From: Alteromonas indica
GTDB taxonomy: Bacteria > Pseudomonadota > Gammaproteobacteria > Enterobacterales > Alteromonadaceae
Direction of reading: 5' to 3'
Length of the DNA: 64,000 nt
NCBI GenBank assembly: GCA_003056425.1
Contig: PYVY01000003.1
Span: forward strand, 1 to 64,000
Shown: piece by piece, positions 26,484 to 37,056 of the stretch
Layout of the letters: each line of letters opens with the position of its first letter
Numbering within the stretch: position 1 is the stretch's first letter
The notes under the pieces: model-generated
Database searches by the model: none
What the model was told of the DNA's origin: nothing
The model's input: only the letters and a program-made list of their open reading frames with translations
Position numbers and translations under genes: made by a program

Positions 26484-29123
26484 TTATTTTGATTTTTTAC
26501 GGGTATCTTTTGCTACCCATTTACCGTTTTCATACCACGCTGACCAGCCTGTTGACTTGCCGCTGTCATTTTCCGACATCACATATTGTTGCTTAGTCTT
26601 ACGACTGAACCTGACAATAGTCGGCTGCCCATCTGGATCTTCTTGTGGTGCATCAGCCAGGTAATAGAATTTAGGTGAAATACGGTCTCTGAACCGCGCG
26701 AGTTCAGCCACCTTGGGCGCTCGGGTTTCCCGCGATTTAGGAAAGTTGTGAGCAGCCAAAAAGATTCCTGAAGCCCCATCGCGCAAGACAAAGTGCGCAT
26801 CGGTTTTTTCACATTCCAATTCTGGTAAATCTACCGGATCTTCTTTCGGCGGCGCTGCTTCACCATTTCGTAACAGTTTACGGGTGTTTTTGCATTCTTC
26901 GTTTGTACAGCCAAAATACTTGCCAAAGCGGCCGTTTTTCAGCTCCATATCACTGCCACACTTATCGCATTCGATAATAGGGCCATCATAGCCTTTAATT
27001 TTGAACGTGCCAGTTTCAACGTAGGTGCCGTCACATGTGGGTACATTGCCACACACATGCAGTTTGCGGGTTTCATCTACCAGGTAGCTGTCCATCGCAG
27101 TGCCACATTTATCACAACGCCGTTTCGAGCGTAATGCTTCGGTTTCCATTTCCTCTTCATCGTCCACCTTCATCACCTCATCACCTGGGGTCAGGTTCAA
27201 GGTATTGGTGCAACGTTCTTTGGGTGGCAGGTTGTAGCCGGAACAACCTAAAAACACCCCGGTGCTGGCGGTACGAACATTCATCTCGCGGTCACATTTA
27301 CTACAGGTTATCCCAGCCGGAATAGCCTGATTAGCGCGCATGCCGCCTTCCTCAGGATCTTTTTCTGCGGTCAGCAACTTGTTATAGAAGTCTTCATAAA
27401 AACTGCTCAGCACCTGCTTCCAGTTTTTATTGCCACCGGCGATGTCATCCAGTTGCTGCTCCATATTGGCAGTAAAGTCGTAGCTCATCAGATCGACAAA
27501 GTTATCCATTAACCGATCGTTGACTATCTCGCCCATCTTTTCAGCGTAAAAACGCTTATTTTCAAGCCGCACGTATCCGCGGTCCTGAATGGTGGAAATA
27601 ATACTGGCATAGGTAGACGGCCGCCCGATTCCCCGCTTTTCCAACTCTTTGACTAATGAGGCTTCATTAAAACGAGCTACTGGTTTGGTAAAGTGCTGTT
27701 TCGGATCCAGCTCTTTCAAGGCTAAAGCATCGCCTTGTTGGACGTCGGGCAATAACAGGTCTTCCTCACCTTTTTTACGCAGTTGCGGTTGAACCCGGGT
27801 CCAACCATCAAATTTAAGCACGCGACCTTTGGCTACTAGCTCGTATTCACCGGCGGCGACCTTGATAGTTGTGGCATCGTATTTTGCCGGGGTCATCTGA
27901 CAGGCCACAAACTGGCGCCAGATTAGCTCATACAGGCGCTGTGCGTCTCGCTCCATGTCGCTCAGGCTATCTGCCTTTACTATCACGTTAGAAGGACGAA
28001 TCGCTTCGTGGGCTTCCTGAGCGCCTTCTTTGCTACCATAGCGAATAGGGTCTTGGGGTAAATACTGCTCACCGAAGTTTTTATTTACGTATTCACGGCA
28101 GTTTTCAACCGCTTCCTGGCTCAGGTTAGTGGAGTCGGTACGCATGTAGGTGATATGCCCAGCTTCGTAAAGACGCTGCGCCATCATCATGGTCTTTTTC
28201 ACGCCAAAGCCCAGACGGGTACTGGCAGCCTGCTGCAAAGTCGAAGTGATAAAGGGGGCGGAGGGCCGGCTTTGGGTCGGTTTGGACTCGCGGCTACGTA
28301 CTATATAATCGGCCTGACGTAACTCCTCCACTGCCTTATCAGCCTGGTCTTTGTTAACCGGTTTAAACGCTTTATCCTGATAGCGACTAACCAACATGCG
28401 TAAGGCTGCTTTGCTTTGGGCATCTAAATCAGCATGAATATCCCAAAACTCTTCCGGCACAAACGCTTTAATTTCGCGCTCGCGCTCAACCACCAACCGT
28501 ACCGCAACCGATTGCACGCGACCTGCAGATAACCCCCGGGCAACTTTTTTCCAAAGCAGGGGCGATACCATAAAGCCCACGACCCGGTCCAAAAAGCGCC
28601 GAGCCTGTTGGGCATTAACCCGATCAACATTCACTTCACCAGGACTGGAAAACGCATCCTGGATGGCATTTTTAGTGATTTCGTTAAATACCACACGCTG
28701 ATAGGTTTGGTTTTTGTTACCCAGTAGCTCCTGAAGGTGCCAGGCGATGGCCTCTCCTTCTCTATCCAAATCCGTTGCCAGATAAATAGTATCAGCGTCT
28801 TTGGCTAACTTTTTCAGTTCGTTGACGACTTTCTCTTTACCTTGCAGTACCTGATAATGAGCCTTCCAGTCTTGCTGGGGGTCTACGCCCATACGGTCTA
28901 CCAGCTTACGGTATTCGTAATTACGTAAATATTCCGTCCGTTCTTCTTCGGACAATGCTTTAAGTTCTTTTGCCGGTTTTTTCGGCTCAACTTGCCCTAA
29001 TGCCTTAGTCGGCAGATCACGAACGTGGCCTACTGAAGATTTAACGATAAAATCTTTACCAAGATATTTATTTATCGTTTTTGCTTTGGCCGGGGACTCG
29101 ACGATGACCAGTGATTTTGCCAT
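26484..29123 (-). CDS. topA: DNA topoisomerase I
   Basis: 879 residues of type IA topoisomerase. The N-terminal TOPRIM domain starts [13 protein letters not shown] with the DLDREGEA acidic motif. The active-site Tyr is about residue 326 in [12 protein letters not shown]. The C-terminus has three or four zinc-ribbon modules ([24 protein letters not shown]) for ssDNA and RNA polymerase contact, then a further basic tail. It relaxes negative supercoils. Length matches E. coli TopA (865). Confidence 0.96.
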   Translation of the reverse strand: MAKSLVIVESPAKAKTINKYLGKDFIVKSSVGHVRDLPTKALGQVEPKKPAKELKALSEEERTEYLRNYEYRKLVDRMGVDPQQDWKAHYQVLQGKEKVVNELKKLAKDADTIYLATDLDREGEAIAWHLQELLGNKNQTYQRVVFNEITKNAIQDAFSSPGEVNVDRVNAQQARRFLDRVVGFMVSPLLWKKVARGLSAGRVQSVAVRLVVEREREIKAFVPEEFWDIHADLDAQSKAALRMLVSRYQDKAFKPVNKDQADKAVEELRQADYIVRSRESKPTQSRPSAPFITSTLQQAASTRLGFGVKKTMMMAQRLYEAGHITYMRTDSTNLSQEAVENCREYVNKNFGEQYLPQDPIRYGSKEGAQEAHEAIRPSNVIVKADSLSDMERDAQRLYELIWRQFVACQMTPAKYDATTIKVAAGEYELVAKGRVLKFDGWTRVQPQLRKKGEEDLLLPDVQQGDALALKELDPKQHFTKPVARFNEASLVKELEKRGIGRPSTYASIISTIQDRGYVRLENKRFYAEKMGEIVNDRLMDNFVDLMSYDFTANMEQQLDDIAGGNKNWKQVLSSFYEDFYNKLLTAEKDPEEGGMRANQAIPAGITCSKCDREMNVRTASTGVFLGCSGYNLPPKERCTNTLNLTPGDEVMKVDDEEEMETEALRSKRRCDKCGTAMDSYLVDETRKLHVCGNVPTCDGTYVETGTFKIKGYDGPIIECDKCGSDMELKNGRFGKYFGCTNEECKNTRKLLRNGEAAPPKEDPVDLPELECEKTDAHFVLRDGASGIFLAAHNFPKSRETRAPKVAELARFRDRISPKFYYLADAPQEDPDGQPTIVRFSRKTKQQYVMSENDSGKSTGWSAWYENGKWVAKDTRKKSK

Positions 29124-29481
29124 ATGATTGAACTAAACCTGTTTTAAATCTTAGACTTATACAGCCTAAATTTTGAATTTCGCGCCAGACAATGTGACCA
29201 GGTGACGCTTATGCTTTTTTAACATATATCGACAAAGTGAATGGAAAACAAGTTCTTCTTCATAGTTATTCCACTAACCGCTTTTTTACCATGCAAATTC
29301 TGTTTACTTTTCAGGCACCTTGATTGGCAAGGCGCGTAAAAGCCGTATAATGCGGGCCATAGACAATGCGGTAAACGCCGGTTTTATGCTATACCCCTGT
29401 GTGGGGCATACGCAATAAATGACCATACGGACTGCCCTAATATAGTGACAATTTATGTCATTTAAACAGACTGAGGAACGC
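29124..29481. promoter_or_regulatory. topA/astB divergent intergenic region
   Basis: 358 bp, no gene. It carries the predicted astB promoter (29324-29351) and an imperfect GCTATACCCC/GGGGCATACG hairpin at about 29387-29412 in the astB leader. No ArgR box recognised. Confidence 0.45.
29324..29351 (+). promoter_or_regulatory. predicted promoter of astB
   Basis: TTGGCA (29324-29329), 16-bp spacer, consensus TATAAT (29346-29351). The leader to ATG 29482 would be about 125 nt. Confidence 0.45.
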
Positions 29482-30822
29482 ATGAAGCATTTTGAAGTAA
29501 ACTTTGATGGCCTGGTGGGCCCTACCCATAACTACGCTGGCCTTTCGTTTGGTAATGTTGCCTCGCAGAGTAATGCCAATGCAACAAGCAGCCCCAAACA
29601 AGCCGCCAAACAAGGGTTAGCCAAAGCTAAAGCTCTGGCCGACATGGGTATGACCCAGGGTATCTTAGCCCCGCAGGAACGGCCCGACATATATACTTTA
29701 CGCCGATTAGGCTTTACCGGTAGCGATGCCACAGTACTTCAAAATGCCGCTAAACACGCCAAACAGGTATTTTTAGCCTGTTGTTCTGCCTCCAGCATGT
29801 GGACAGCCAACGCCGCTACCGTCTCGCCCAGCGCCGATACAGCCGACGGACGAGTGCATTTCACCCCCGCGAACCTGACCAACAAGTTTCACCGTTCACT
29901 GGAGCCAAACGTAACCGGGCGCATTCTAAAAGGCACCTTTGCCAATAACAAGTATTTTGCTCATCATACTCATTTGCCCGATAACGAGCACTTTGGTGAT
30001 GAAGGTGCAGCGAATCATACCCGACTTTGTTCCCAGTACGGCCACGCCGGTGTAGAACTTTTTGTATATGGCCGTCATGCATTTGATAGCAGCCAACCTG
30101 CCCCTACCCGCTACCCGGCACGCCAAACAATCGAAGCCAGTAAAGCCGTGGCGAGGCTACACGGCTTGGATGACGATTCAGTGGTCTATATTCAGCAAAA
30201 CCCTGAAGTCATTGACCAGGGCGTATTTCACAATGATGTTATTGCAGTAGGCAACCAAAATGTCTTGTTCTTCCACGAACTTGCGTTTTATCAAAAAGAT
30301 CAGGCATTAACCCAAATTAAGCGTAAATTCGGCGACAATCCCCTGCATTTCATTGAAGTTTCCAGCGCCGATGTGTCGTTGCAAGATGCCATAAAAACCT
30401 ACCTATTTAACACCCAGATTATTACTTTACCCAATGGTGAGATGGCCATTATTGCCCCTAGCGAATGCCAGGAAAATACCGCAGTCAGTCGTTACCTAGA
30501 CAGCGTGGTCACCATGAATACCCCGATTAAACAGGTGAAGTATTTCGATGTTAAGCAAAGTATGCGTAATGGCGGCGGCCCAGCCTGTTTACGTCTACGT
30601 GTAGCGTTAAATGATGATGAACTGCAACAGGTAAACCAGCATACCTTGTTAACCGACACCCAGTTTGACCGCCTTAACAGCTGGATAGACAAGCATTATC
30701 GCGATCAGTTAAGTGAAGACGACCTGCGCGACCCACAACTACTTACTGAGTCGCGCACTGCATTGGATGAGCTAACACAACTGTTAAAACTTGGCTCGGT
30801 TTACCCTTTCCAGCTAGACTAA
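29482..30822 (+). CDS. astB: N-succinylarginine dihydrolase
   Basis: 446 residues from ATG 29482 (GAGGA 4 bases upstream; a longer frame begins at 29455). [21 protein letters not shown] and the Cys in [12 protein letters not shown] (about 369) are AstB signatures of the amidinotransferase fold. It hydrolyses N2-succinylarginine to N2-succinylornithine, CO2 and ammonia in the arginine succinyltransferase pathway. The other ast genes are not adjacent, so it is an isolated member here. Confidence 0.95.
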   Translation: MKHFEVNFDGLVGPTHNYAGLSFGNVASQSNANATSSPKQAAKQGLAKAKALADMGMTQGILAPQERPDIYTLRRLGFTGSDATVLQNAAKHAKQVFLACCSASSMWTANAATVSPSADTADGRVHFTPANLTNKFHRSLEPNVTGRILKGTFANNKYFAHHTHLPDNEHFGDEGAANHTRLCSQYGHAGVELFVYGRHAFDSSQPAPTRYPARQTIEASKAVARLHGLDDDSVVYIQQNPEVIDQGVFHNDVIAVGNQNVLFFHELAFYQKDQALTQIKRKFGDNPLHFIEVSSADVSLQDAIKTYLFNTQIITLPNGEMAIIAPSECQENTAVSRYLDSVVTMNTPIKQVKYFDVKQSMRNGGGPACLRLRVALNDDELQQVNQHTLLTDTQFDRLNSWIDKHYRDQLSEDDLRDPQLLTESRTALDELTQLLKLGSVYPFQLD

Positions 30823-30841
30823 TAGTTTGCATATTAAAATA

Positions 30842-30866
30842 CCCTGCAACGGCAGGGGATTTTTTT
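30842..30866 (+). terminator. astB terminator
   Basis: CCCTGC (30842-30847), 4-nt loop, GCAGGG (30852-30857), then a seven-T run (30860-30866). Confidence 0.8.
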
Positions 30867-30915
30867 CCGTTAGATTGATGGGATTGTTTTTCGTCCGCCG
30901 CACACTGCTTAGCAT

Positions 30916-30942
30916 AAAAAAGCCCCGTCTAACGGGGCTTTT
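30916..30942. terminator. bidirectional terminator between convergent genes
   Basis: AAAAGCCCCGT (about 30918-30928) pairs with ACGGGGCTTTT (30932-30942) around a 3-nt loop. The A and T runs serve both strands, ending the Ig-like gene from the right and backing up the astB terminator. Confidence 0.85.
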
Positions 30943-30978
30943 GACGTTGTAACGAACTATTTACAAATACGCAGTAAA

Positions 30979-33222
30979 CTAAAATGCGTTGTTGCAATTA
31001 GCCGAAATCCCAAATGGGCTACTCGGTGGTGGGCTCGCTTCGGTAGTAATATCCGACGCGGCGATACCGAGTTTATAGCGCGTATAAGCAGAGGCTTCGC
31101 TGCCGGTCGAGCGGGTAAACACCGCAAGCTCGATATCAGTGAATTCTGCGTATTCTCTTGGATAACGGTATTGCACAGTGGCCTGACCATTTTCATCAGT
31201 AATCCCATCACCTGTCAAACGGACACTGCCTACAATACCCGGTGTAAGCATACCATCACCGTTTCCGACCACCTGGTCCCCATCTGCATTCTTGTATTCT
31301 TCATCAGCGTCTAGTATCCCGTTAGCATTTCTGTCTTCATTTGGACAAGTAGCTGTTACTACAGAGAAATATAATGACTTTTCGTCATTCCATACCCAAC
31401 TGCCCTTTCGGTAATTGCCGAGAGCTGAAAGTTTTACCGGCGTAGCTGAAACAGTAAGTGCTTCGCCTTCAACTGGACGTCCCACTGAATCAGTCACGAA
31501 CACCGCAAATTCTTTAAGATAAGTAGACTCATCGGGAGACTGCAACAAATTACCTGTGCCTAACGAGATATCAAACGGGCGGTCGCCTACCGTCAGAACT
31601 ACGTTATCCGTTACGGCGGTGTCATCAGCAACTTCAGCAGTCACAACCACAAAATCTTCACTGGTGACCGCCCCTGAGGTAAACACAGTAGATGCTACCC
31701 CATTGCTGTCGGTAGTGGCTTGCGAAGGAGCAATAGAGCCTCTACTCGTATCCCGAACATTAAAACTGACCACTGAGTCTTTTACCAGGTTGCCATTCAC
31801 ATCCCGAACAATGGCAGTAATAGTGCTTTTTTGTCCGTCCGGGCCCAGAATATCCGGGGTGGCATCGGCAAGCAGCGTGGCTGGTACAGTGGCGACAAAT
31901 TCAACCTCTATTCGGGCGCTGACTTCTTCATTGTTATTGTCGACACCCGTGGCGGTAATAGCTGCTATACCGGCATTATCAGACTGGATTGTAAAGCTGG
32001 CCCTGCCATCGGCATCGGTCTGCGAATCAGGCAAAGTGATAGCGCCCCGTGAAGCGGTAAAGGTAACCGCACCGCCGGCAAAGGCCGCATCTTCTTTAGA
32101 CCAGCTTACAGTGAGTGTCGTAGGTGTATTTAGCGGTACATCTTCCGACGGAGCCTGACTGAAAACAAAGTTGTCTTCCTGCACGGTAAGGTTAAACTCG
32201 ATTTCCGCATTAAGTGAGGTGGCGGTAATGACATCTTTACCTGATTCAGAACCGGTGTAATCAACATTTACCTGACCATCGCTGCCGGTCTGCACAGTAG
32301 TGGCTGACAGTTCGCCTTTGTCAGCTGTAATTTCTATCGTTTGATTGGCAATGGCTACGCCGTCCGAGTTCTGTACCCGTAAAGTCAGCGCCACGGTATC
32401 ATTCAAAATTACCGACTGCGGACCGTTAATAGTCACTTCGGTTCCCACAATTTCTATATCGATATCCTGGGTTAGCTCACCCACCCGTGCGGTTACAGTT
32501 ACCACACGGTTCTCAGCATTATTTTCGGTCGACAAGGTGGCCAGTGCGCGACCGCTGGGATCGGTCTGAGCCTGGGTAACTTCTATTTCTACCCCCGATT
32601 CGCCGACAGCTGAAAACGACACCGACACATCTTCCATCAATACACTCTGTGCGTTTTTTACCAATGCGGTTAACTGCGCAGTGTCTGAGCCACTTGAGGC
32701 CAGTTGTACTTTATCGGTAAATAAATCAAGGCTGGCAGGTTGCACGCTAACTTGGGTGGTCCCGGTTGAACTGAAGGTCGTAGTGCCTACCTCACCCTGG
32801 GTCGTGGTAGCGGTGATCAGGCCATCACCTGCCGCCGCGCCCACGGTCAGGCCTATCGTTGCCACTCCGTTATCATCCGTACGCGCGGTACCGGTGTCAT
32901 TACTAAAGGTAGCCAGCTCCTCGTTTGACAGGGTGAACGTGACCAGGGTATCTGCCCGCACATTACCATCCGCATCATTCACCGTTACAGATAGAGTGAG
33001 CGGAGAATCCTGACTAAGGTTCTTATTACTGGAGCCATCAGCGCTTTGCAGCGCCAGACTTACCGCATACTCACTCGTGGTACCGTCTGTTCCATTGGAA
33101 TTGTCAGTACCGTCAGTGCCGGTACTGGTGTCGGTGTCTCTTTCCAGCTCGCCACCGCCGCCGCAAGCGGTTAGCATGGAAAGGATAGCTATGAATAACA
33201 GCGATTTTGCTAATGCACGCAT
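30979..33222 (-). CDS. lipoprotein with bacterial Ig-like (Big-1/invasin-type) repeats
   Basis: 747 residues. The signal peptide ends in the lipobox LTAC at about 17-20, followed by GGGG and an Asp/Thr/Gly-rich linker. Several tandem Ig-like domains of about 90-100 residues follow, each recognisable by NDADGNVRADTLVTFTL, DGVAIANQTIEI or VNGNLVKDSVVSFNV and the DSNGVAST turn. No protease or adhesin head is visible. The Cys after the lipobox and a late Cys pair (CPNEDRN and a terminal CNNAF) are the only cysteines. Likely an outer-membrane-anchored surface or periplasmic protein; partner unknown. Confidence 0.82.
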   Translation of the reverse strand: MRALAKSLLFIAILSMLTACGGGGELERDTDTSTGTDGTDNSNGTDGTTSEYAVSLALQSADGSSNKNLSQDSPLTLSVTVNDADGNVRADTLVTFTLSNEELATFSNDTGTARTDDNGVATIGLTVGAAAGDGLITATTTQGEVGTTTFSSTGTTQVSVQPASLDLFTDKVQLASSGSDTAQLTALVKNAQSVLMEDVSVSFSAVGESGVEIEVTQAQTDPSGRALATLSTENNAENRVVTVTARVGELTQDIDIEIVGTEVTINGPQSVILNDTVALTLRVQNSDGVAIANQTIEITADKGELSATTVQTGSDGQVNVDYTGSESGKDVITATSLNAEIEFNLTVQEDNFVFSQAPSEDVPLNTPTTLTVSWSKEDAAFAGGAVTFTASRGAITLPDSQTDADGRASFTIQSDNAGIAAITATGVDNNNEEVSARIEVEFVATVPATLLADATPDILGPDGQKSTITAIVRDVNGNLVKDSVVSFNVRDTSRGSIAPSQATTDSNGVASTVFTSGAVTSEDFVVVTAEVADDTAVTDNVVLTVGDRPFDISLGTGNLLQSPDESTYLKEFAVFVTDSVGRPVEGEALTVSATPVKLSALGNYRKGSWVWNDEKSLYFSVVTATCPNEDRNANGILDADEEYKNADGDQVVGNGDGMLTPGIVGSVRLTGDGITDENGQATVQYRYPREYAEFTDIELAVFTRSTGSEASAYTRYKLGIAASDITTEASPPPSSPFGISANCNNAF

Positions 33223-33246
33223 ATTCGTCTTCCTGAACCTCTATTC

Positions 33247-33276
33247 ATCGTATTTGTTACGTTTTTATTATTTCAA
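33247..33276 (-). promoter_or_regulatory. predicted promoter of the Ig-like lipoprotein gene
   Basis: Minus strand: TTGAAA (33276-33271), 18-bp A-rich spacer, TACGAT (33252-33247). AGGAAG lies 7-12 bases before the ATG. Confidence 0.35.
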
Positions 33277-33342
33277 TCTGTTGGGAATCTGGCACACTAC
33301 TCGGCGTTATAAATATAAAAACAAATGTTTCAGGGAACACTC

Positions 33343-34689
33343 ATGTCTCAAAACGCGCACAAGTATAGTCTTACCGTCAGAATCTTTATCGGCATGATTG
33401 CCGGAATCATTATCGGTGTATTGCTCCAACTGGTTTTTGATGATAGCGGAGATCTACGCTTTTCGATATTTGGTTATAGCTTTTCCACGTATAACATTCT
33501 GGTAGATGGTATATTTTCAACGCTTGGGCAAATATTTATTGCGAGCTTGAAAATGCTGGTGGTGCCGCTGGTTTTTGTATCGCTGATATGTGGTACATCC
33601 AGCCTGACAGAGCCCAGTAAACTGGGTCGTCTGGGGGCGAAATCGATAGGGTTATATATTTTCACAACTGCCATCGCAATATCACTGGCCATTGGGTTAG
33701 GTTTACTGGTGGCCCCAGGTGCGAATGTAGAAGCCGCCACCGACGTTACCTACACCGCTAAGGAAGCTCCCTCGCTATCCCACGTAATTATCGATATGTT
33801 CCCTACCAATCCGGTGAATGCGATGGCCGAGGGCAAAATGCTGCAGATTATTATATTTGCTGTGTTGTTGGGTATAGCCATGGCGATGTGTGGCGAAGCT
33901 GGCAAGCGGGTGGCAAACTTTTTCGAAGATATCAATACCGTTATCATGCGGCTGGTAACCATTATTATGAACCTGGCGCCCTACGGTGTATTTGTGCTTA
34001 TGGCCAAGTTATTTGCCACAATCGGCGCCGATATGCTGGGCAGTCTGACCACATACTTTCTGTTAGTTCTGGGCGTATTGGTTCTGCATGCTCTGGTAAC
34101 TTACTCCGTGTTGCTCAAAGTGTTTACCGGCCTGAATCCTCTTATCTTATTTGAAAAGATGCGCGATGCTGCACAATTTGCGTTCACTACCTCAAGCTCC
34201 AGTGCCACGCTCCCCGTCACCATGGAAACGGCACGCAATAAGCTAGGGATTGGGAAGTCGGTCTCTTCTTTTACTCTGCCCTTAGGCTCAACCATCAATA
34301 TGGATGGTACGGCTATAATGCAGGGGGTGGCGACTGTGTTTATCGCGCAGGTCTATGCGGTAGATTTAACCTTATCGGATTATCTTATGGTAGTGCTTAC
34401 CGCCACTCTGGCCTCAGTTGGTACCGCGGGCGTACCGGGCGTTGGGCTAATTATGCTGGCTATGGTATTACAGCAGGTCAATTTGCCAGTCGAGGGTATT
34501 GGCTTGATTATTGGTGTCGATCGGTTACTGGATATGACCCGGACAGCGGTGAATATTACCGGCGACTGCACAGTGGCCTGTATTATTGCTAAAAGCGAAA
34601 ACGAGCTGGATGAAGCCTGTTTTAACGATATAAATGCAGGGCGTAAAGAAGAGGATATTGACCTGGAACATTTCGACAGAAACAGCTAA
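33343..34689 (+). CDS. dicarboxylate/amino acid:cation symporter
   Basis: 448 residues from ATG 33343 (AGGGA 7-11 bases upstream; frame open to 33325). DAACS-family features are the serine-rich reentrant loop AFTTSSSSATLPVTMETA, the NMDGTAIMQG motif and DRLLDMTRTAVNITGD near the C-terminus. It imports glutamate/aspartate or C4-dicarboxylates with H+ or Na+. The subfamily (GltP, GltT or DctA) is not decidable by eye. Transcribed divergently from the Ig-like gene. Confidence 0.92.
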   Translation: MSQNAHKYSLTVRIFIGMIAGIIIGVLLQLVFDDSGDLRFSIFGYSFSTYNILVDGIFSTLGQIFIASLKMLVVPLVFVSLICGTSSLTEPSKLGRLGAKSIGLYIFTTAIAISLAIGLGLLVAPGANVEAATDVTYTAKEAPSLSHVIIDMFPTNPVNAMAEGKMLQIIIFAVLLGIAMAMCGEAGKRVANFFEDINTVIMRLVTIIMNLAPYGVFVLMAKLFATIGADMLGSLTTYFLLVLGVLVLHALVTYSVLLKVFTGLNPLILFEKMRDAAQFAFTTSSSSATLPVTMETARNKLGIGKSVSSFTLPLGSTINMDGTAIMQGVATVFIAQVYAVDLTLSDYLMVVLTATLASVGTAGVPGVGLIMLAMVLQQVNLPVEGIGLIIGVDRLLDMTRTAVNITGDCTVACIIAKSENELDEACFNDINAGRKEEDIDLEHFDRNS

Positions 34690-34703
34690 CCCGCCCTCGC
34701 CGG

Positions 34704-35939
34704 CTAGCCGTTTAACGCGCTAGCCGGTGCCACTTTTACCGCTCTGCTGGCAGGATACAAGGTGGCTAATACCACCAGAATAATGGCTACTACCACTGTT
34801 ACTACTACGTCCATTGTTTCCAGCTGTGAAGGCAAAAAGTCAATAAAATAGATATCGCCCGACAGAATCTCTGTGTTGAACAGGTTTTCAATGGCTTTAA
34901 CAATGATGGATAAATTGGGCGCAACGAGAACTGCCATCAATGTGCCTGCAGCAATACCAATAATACCGTTGGTCAGCCCTTGCAGCATAAACGCCTGCCT
35001 TATCAAAGTATCTTGCGCGCCCATTGTTTTGAGAATCGCAATGGCTGCGCGTTTTTCGCGTACCGACATAACCAGCGTCGAAACGATATTAAAGCACGCC
35101 ACCGCTATCACCAGCGTTAGGACGATATACACTACGGTTCGTACCAGTTGTATATCATTGTATAGGTGCCCTTGCGTTCGGGTCCAGTCAGACATATACA
35201 CCGCCTGAGGAAAATCAAAACCAATTTCCCGCATGACAGATTTGGCCGCAAACGGGTCATTTAACATCACCCGCACCCCTTGCGCCCCGGAGGTAATGTT
35301 TGCGGCCTGTGAGGCGAGGCCCAAGTGCATCATGCCCAGGTAGTTATCTAGTTCACCGCCAATAGACAGTACACCTACAAGGGTAAGCTTCACCATTTTA
35401 GGCGCTTTAAAGGCAAGATCGTCGGTGGTTACCGGTACCAGCACGCTCAGGGTATCGCCCGTTTTAAGCTGTAGTTTATTCACCAGCCCCTGCCCTAACA
35501 ATACGCCATCCGGCTGCTTTACAAAGCGTTGCCACGCAGCTGGGGTGACCTGTTCAAGCCAGTTATCATGACTGGCGCTGGATACATCCAGGCCCGTCAG
35601 CTCCACAGGTTTGAGAGCGGCTTTGTGCTGCAACATGCCGGTTATTTTTGTGTACGGCTCAACCGAGGCTATACGGGTATCGGACTGCAAGGTCTTAACT
35701 ACCTGGGGCCACTTTTCTATCCCTTCGTTGGAGATAGAGTAAAGCTCCCCATGGGGGATAACCGCTAAAATACGCTGGGTAAGTTCGCGCTCAAATCCGT
35801 TCATAACACTCAACAGGGTTATCAGTACAAAGCAGCCTAGGCCAATACCGAAGGTCGATGAAAAGGAGATAAACGAGATATACCGATTTTTTTGTTTGGC
35901 CTGACGAAAACGCCGGGCCAGCTGCCACGCCAGTTTCAT
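34704..35939 (-). CDS. lipoprotein-releasing ABC permease (LolE/LolF family)
   Basis: 411 residues with one N-terminal TM helix, a large MacB-type periplasmic domain and three C-terminal FtsX-type TM helices. LolC/E features are NRYISFISFSSTFGIGLG and LSVMNGFERELTQRIL at the N-terminus. With LolD it extracts outer-membrane lipoproteins from the inner membrane and passes them to LolA. Its start overlaps the lolD stop by 4 bp. Only one permease gene is present, so it may act as a homodimer (LolF type), unless a second permease is elsewhere. Confidence 0.9.
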   Translation of the reverse strand: MKLAWQLARRFRQAKQKNRYISFISFSSTFGIGLGCFVLITLLSVMNGFERELTQRILAVIPHGELYSISNEGIEKWPQVVKTLQSDTRIASVEPYTKITGMLQHKAALKPVELTGLDVSSASHDNWLEQVTPAAWQRFVKQPDGVLLGQGLVNKLQLKTGDTLSVLVPVTTDDLAFKAPKMVKLTLVGVLSIGGELDNYLGMMHLGLASQAANITSGAQGVRVMLNDPFAAKSVMREIGFDFPQAVYMSDWTRTQGHLYNDIQLVRTVVYIVLTLVIAVACFNIVSTLVMSVREKRAAIAILKTMGAQDTLIRQAFMLQGLTNGIIGIAAGTLMAVLVAPNLSIIVKAIENLFNTEILSGDIYFIDFLPSQLETMDVVVTVVVAIILVVLATLYPASRAVKVAPASALNG

Positions 35940-36640
35940 TGCTCATGCCCTATTGATGTAGCCGTGAGTCGCCCATCGACAATAGTCAGTGTGCGATCCA
36001 TTTGCGCCGCCAGCTCCCGGTCATGGGTTACGACGACAAAACTGGTATTGAATTCATGGCTAAGTTCACGTAGCAGGGCGTAGACTTGAATCCCCGTTTG
36101 ATGATCAAGATTACCGGTAGGTTCATCGGCCAGCACTAACGCGGGTTCACAAACCAATGCGCGAGCAATTGCCACCCGTTGGCGTTCGCCGCCGGACAAC
36201 GCCGCAGGCTTGTGCTTCAACCGATGGGATAAACCTACACGCTCTAATAGGGCACTAGCCTTTTGTTTAGCTTGCGTAGGGCGAAGACCACCAATCAAAC
36301 AAGGCATAGCAACATTTTCCAGTGCGGTGAATTCAGCAAGTAAGTGGTGGAACTGGTATATAAAGCCCATATGCTGATTGCGCAACGCGGCAAGTCTTGA
36401 GGCAGAAAGGGAGAACATGGATTGGCCATGGAACAGTACATCACCGTGGGTCGGTGAGTCGAGACCACCCAAAATATGCAACAAGGTACTCTTACCCGAG
36501 CCTGAACTGCCTAAAATAGCAATATGCTCAGCAGCATTGACCTGAAAAGAAATATCACTTAATACGGCGGTGTCTACAGCACCGTCATGATAGGTTTTAC
36601 TGATGTCGCGACAGACAAGAATTTCCTGCATATTAACCAT
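35936..36640 (-). CDS. lolD: lipoprotein-releasing ABC transporter ATPase
   Basis: 234 residues. Walker A GSSGSGKST, Q-loop YQFHHLL, signature LSGGERQR, Walker B ALVLADEPTGNLD, and a switch His in VVTHD. LolD powers release of lipoproteins from the inner membrane. The start may be 36640 or ATG 36631; neither has a strong Shine-Dalgarno. No lolC lies upstream; instead the four tRNA-Asp genes end 97 bp before it. Confidence 0.94.
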   Translation of the reverse strand: MVNMQEILVCRDISKTYHDGAVDTAVLSDISFQVNAAEHIAILGSSGSGKSTLLHILGGLDSPTHGDVLFHGQSMFSLSASRLAALRNQHMGFIYQFHHLLAEFTALENVAMPCLIGGLRPTQAKQKASALLERVGLSHRLKHKPAALSGGERQRVAIARALVCEPALVLADEPTGNLDHQTGIQVYALLRELSHEFNTSFVVVTHDRELAAQMDRTLTIVDGRLTATSIGHEQ

Positions 36641-36736
36641 TTAACAAAGCCAGACTGTACTTGCTTAGATGGTAACGTGATTACCTTCGGCAACCAAGAA
36701 ATTCAACGAGGGATGTTACAAGGGGATGTCATAAAA

Positions 36737-36813
36737 TGGCGGAGCGGACGGGACTCGAACCCGCGACCCCCGGCGTGACAGGCCGGTATTCTAACCAACT
36801 GAACTACCGCTCC
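36737..36813 (-). tRNA. tRNA-Asp (GTC), copy 4 in transcription order
   Basis: 77 nt with encoded CCA. Acceptor GGAGCGG pairs with CCGCTCC, the anticodon loop is CCTGTCACG with GTC, and the T-arm GCGGGTTCGAGTCCCGT is standard. Identical in sequence to the other three copies. No clear terminator follows before lolD. Confidence 0.97.
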
Positions 36814-36845
36814 GCAAAGGATGATATACGATCTTATACACTAGA

Positions 36846-36922
36846 TGGCGGAGCGGACGGGACTCGAACCCGCGACCCCCGGCGTGACAGGCCGGTATTC
36901 TAACCAACTGAACTACCGCTCC
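36846..36922 (-). tRNA. tRNA-Asp (GTC), copy 3
   Basis: 77 nt, identical cloverleaf and GTC anticodon, CCA encoded. Separated from copy 4 by a 32-bp spacer and from copy 2 by a 30-bp spacer. Confidence 0.97.
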
Positions 36923-36952
36923 ACGAAGCGTAAAAGATCTAGCGTAAACTAA

Positions 36953-37029
36953 TGGCGGAGCGGACGGGACTCGAACCCGCGACCCCCGGCGTGACAGGCC
37001 GGTATTCTAACCAACTGAACTACCGCTCC
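36953..37029 (-). tRNA. tRNA-Asp (GTC), copy 2
   Basis: 77 nt, identical to the others, CCA encoded. A 27-bp spacer separates it from copy 1. Confidence 0.97.
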
Positions 37030-37056
37030 GTAGGCCTTTAGCTTACTGTATTAAAG

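Noticed and set aside
31556-32158. 200-codon plus-strand frame inside the Ig-like lipoprotein gene
   Set aside because: Ser/Thr/Val-rich shadow of the repeat gene; no ribosome-binding site or family match.
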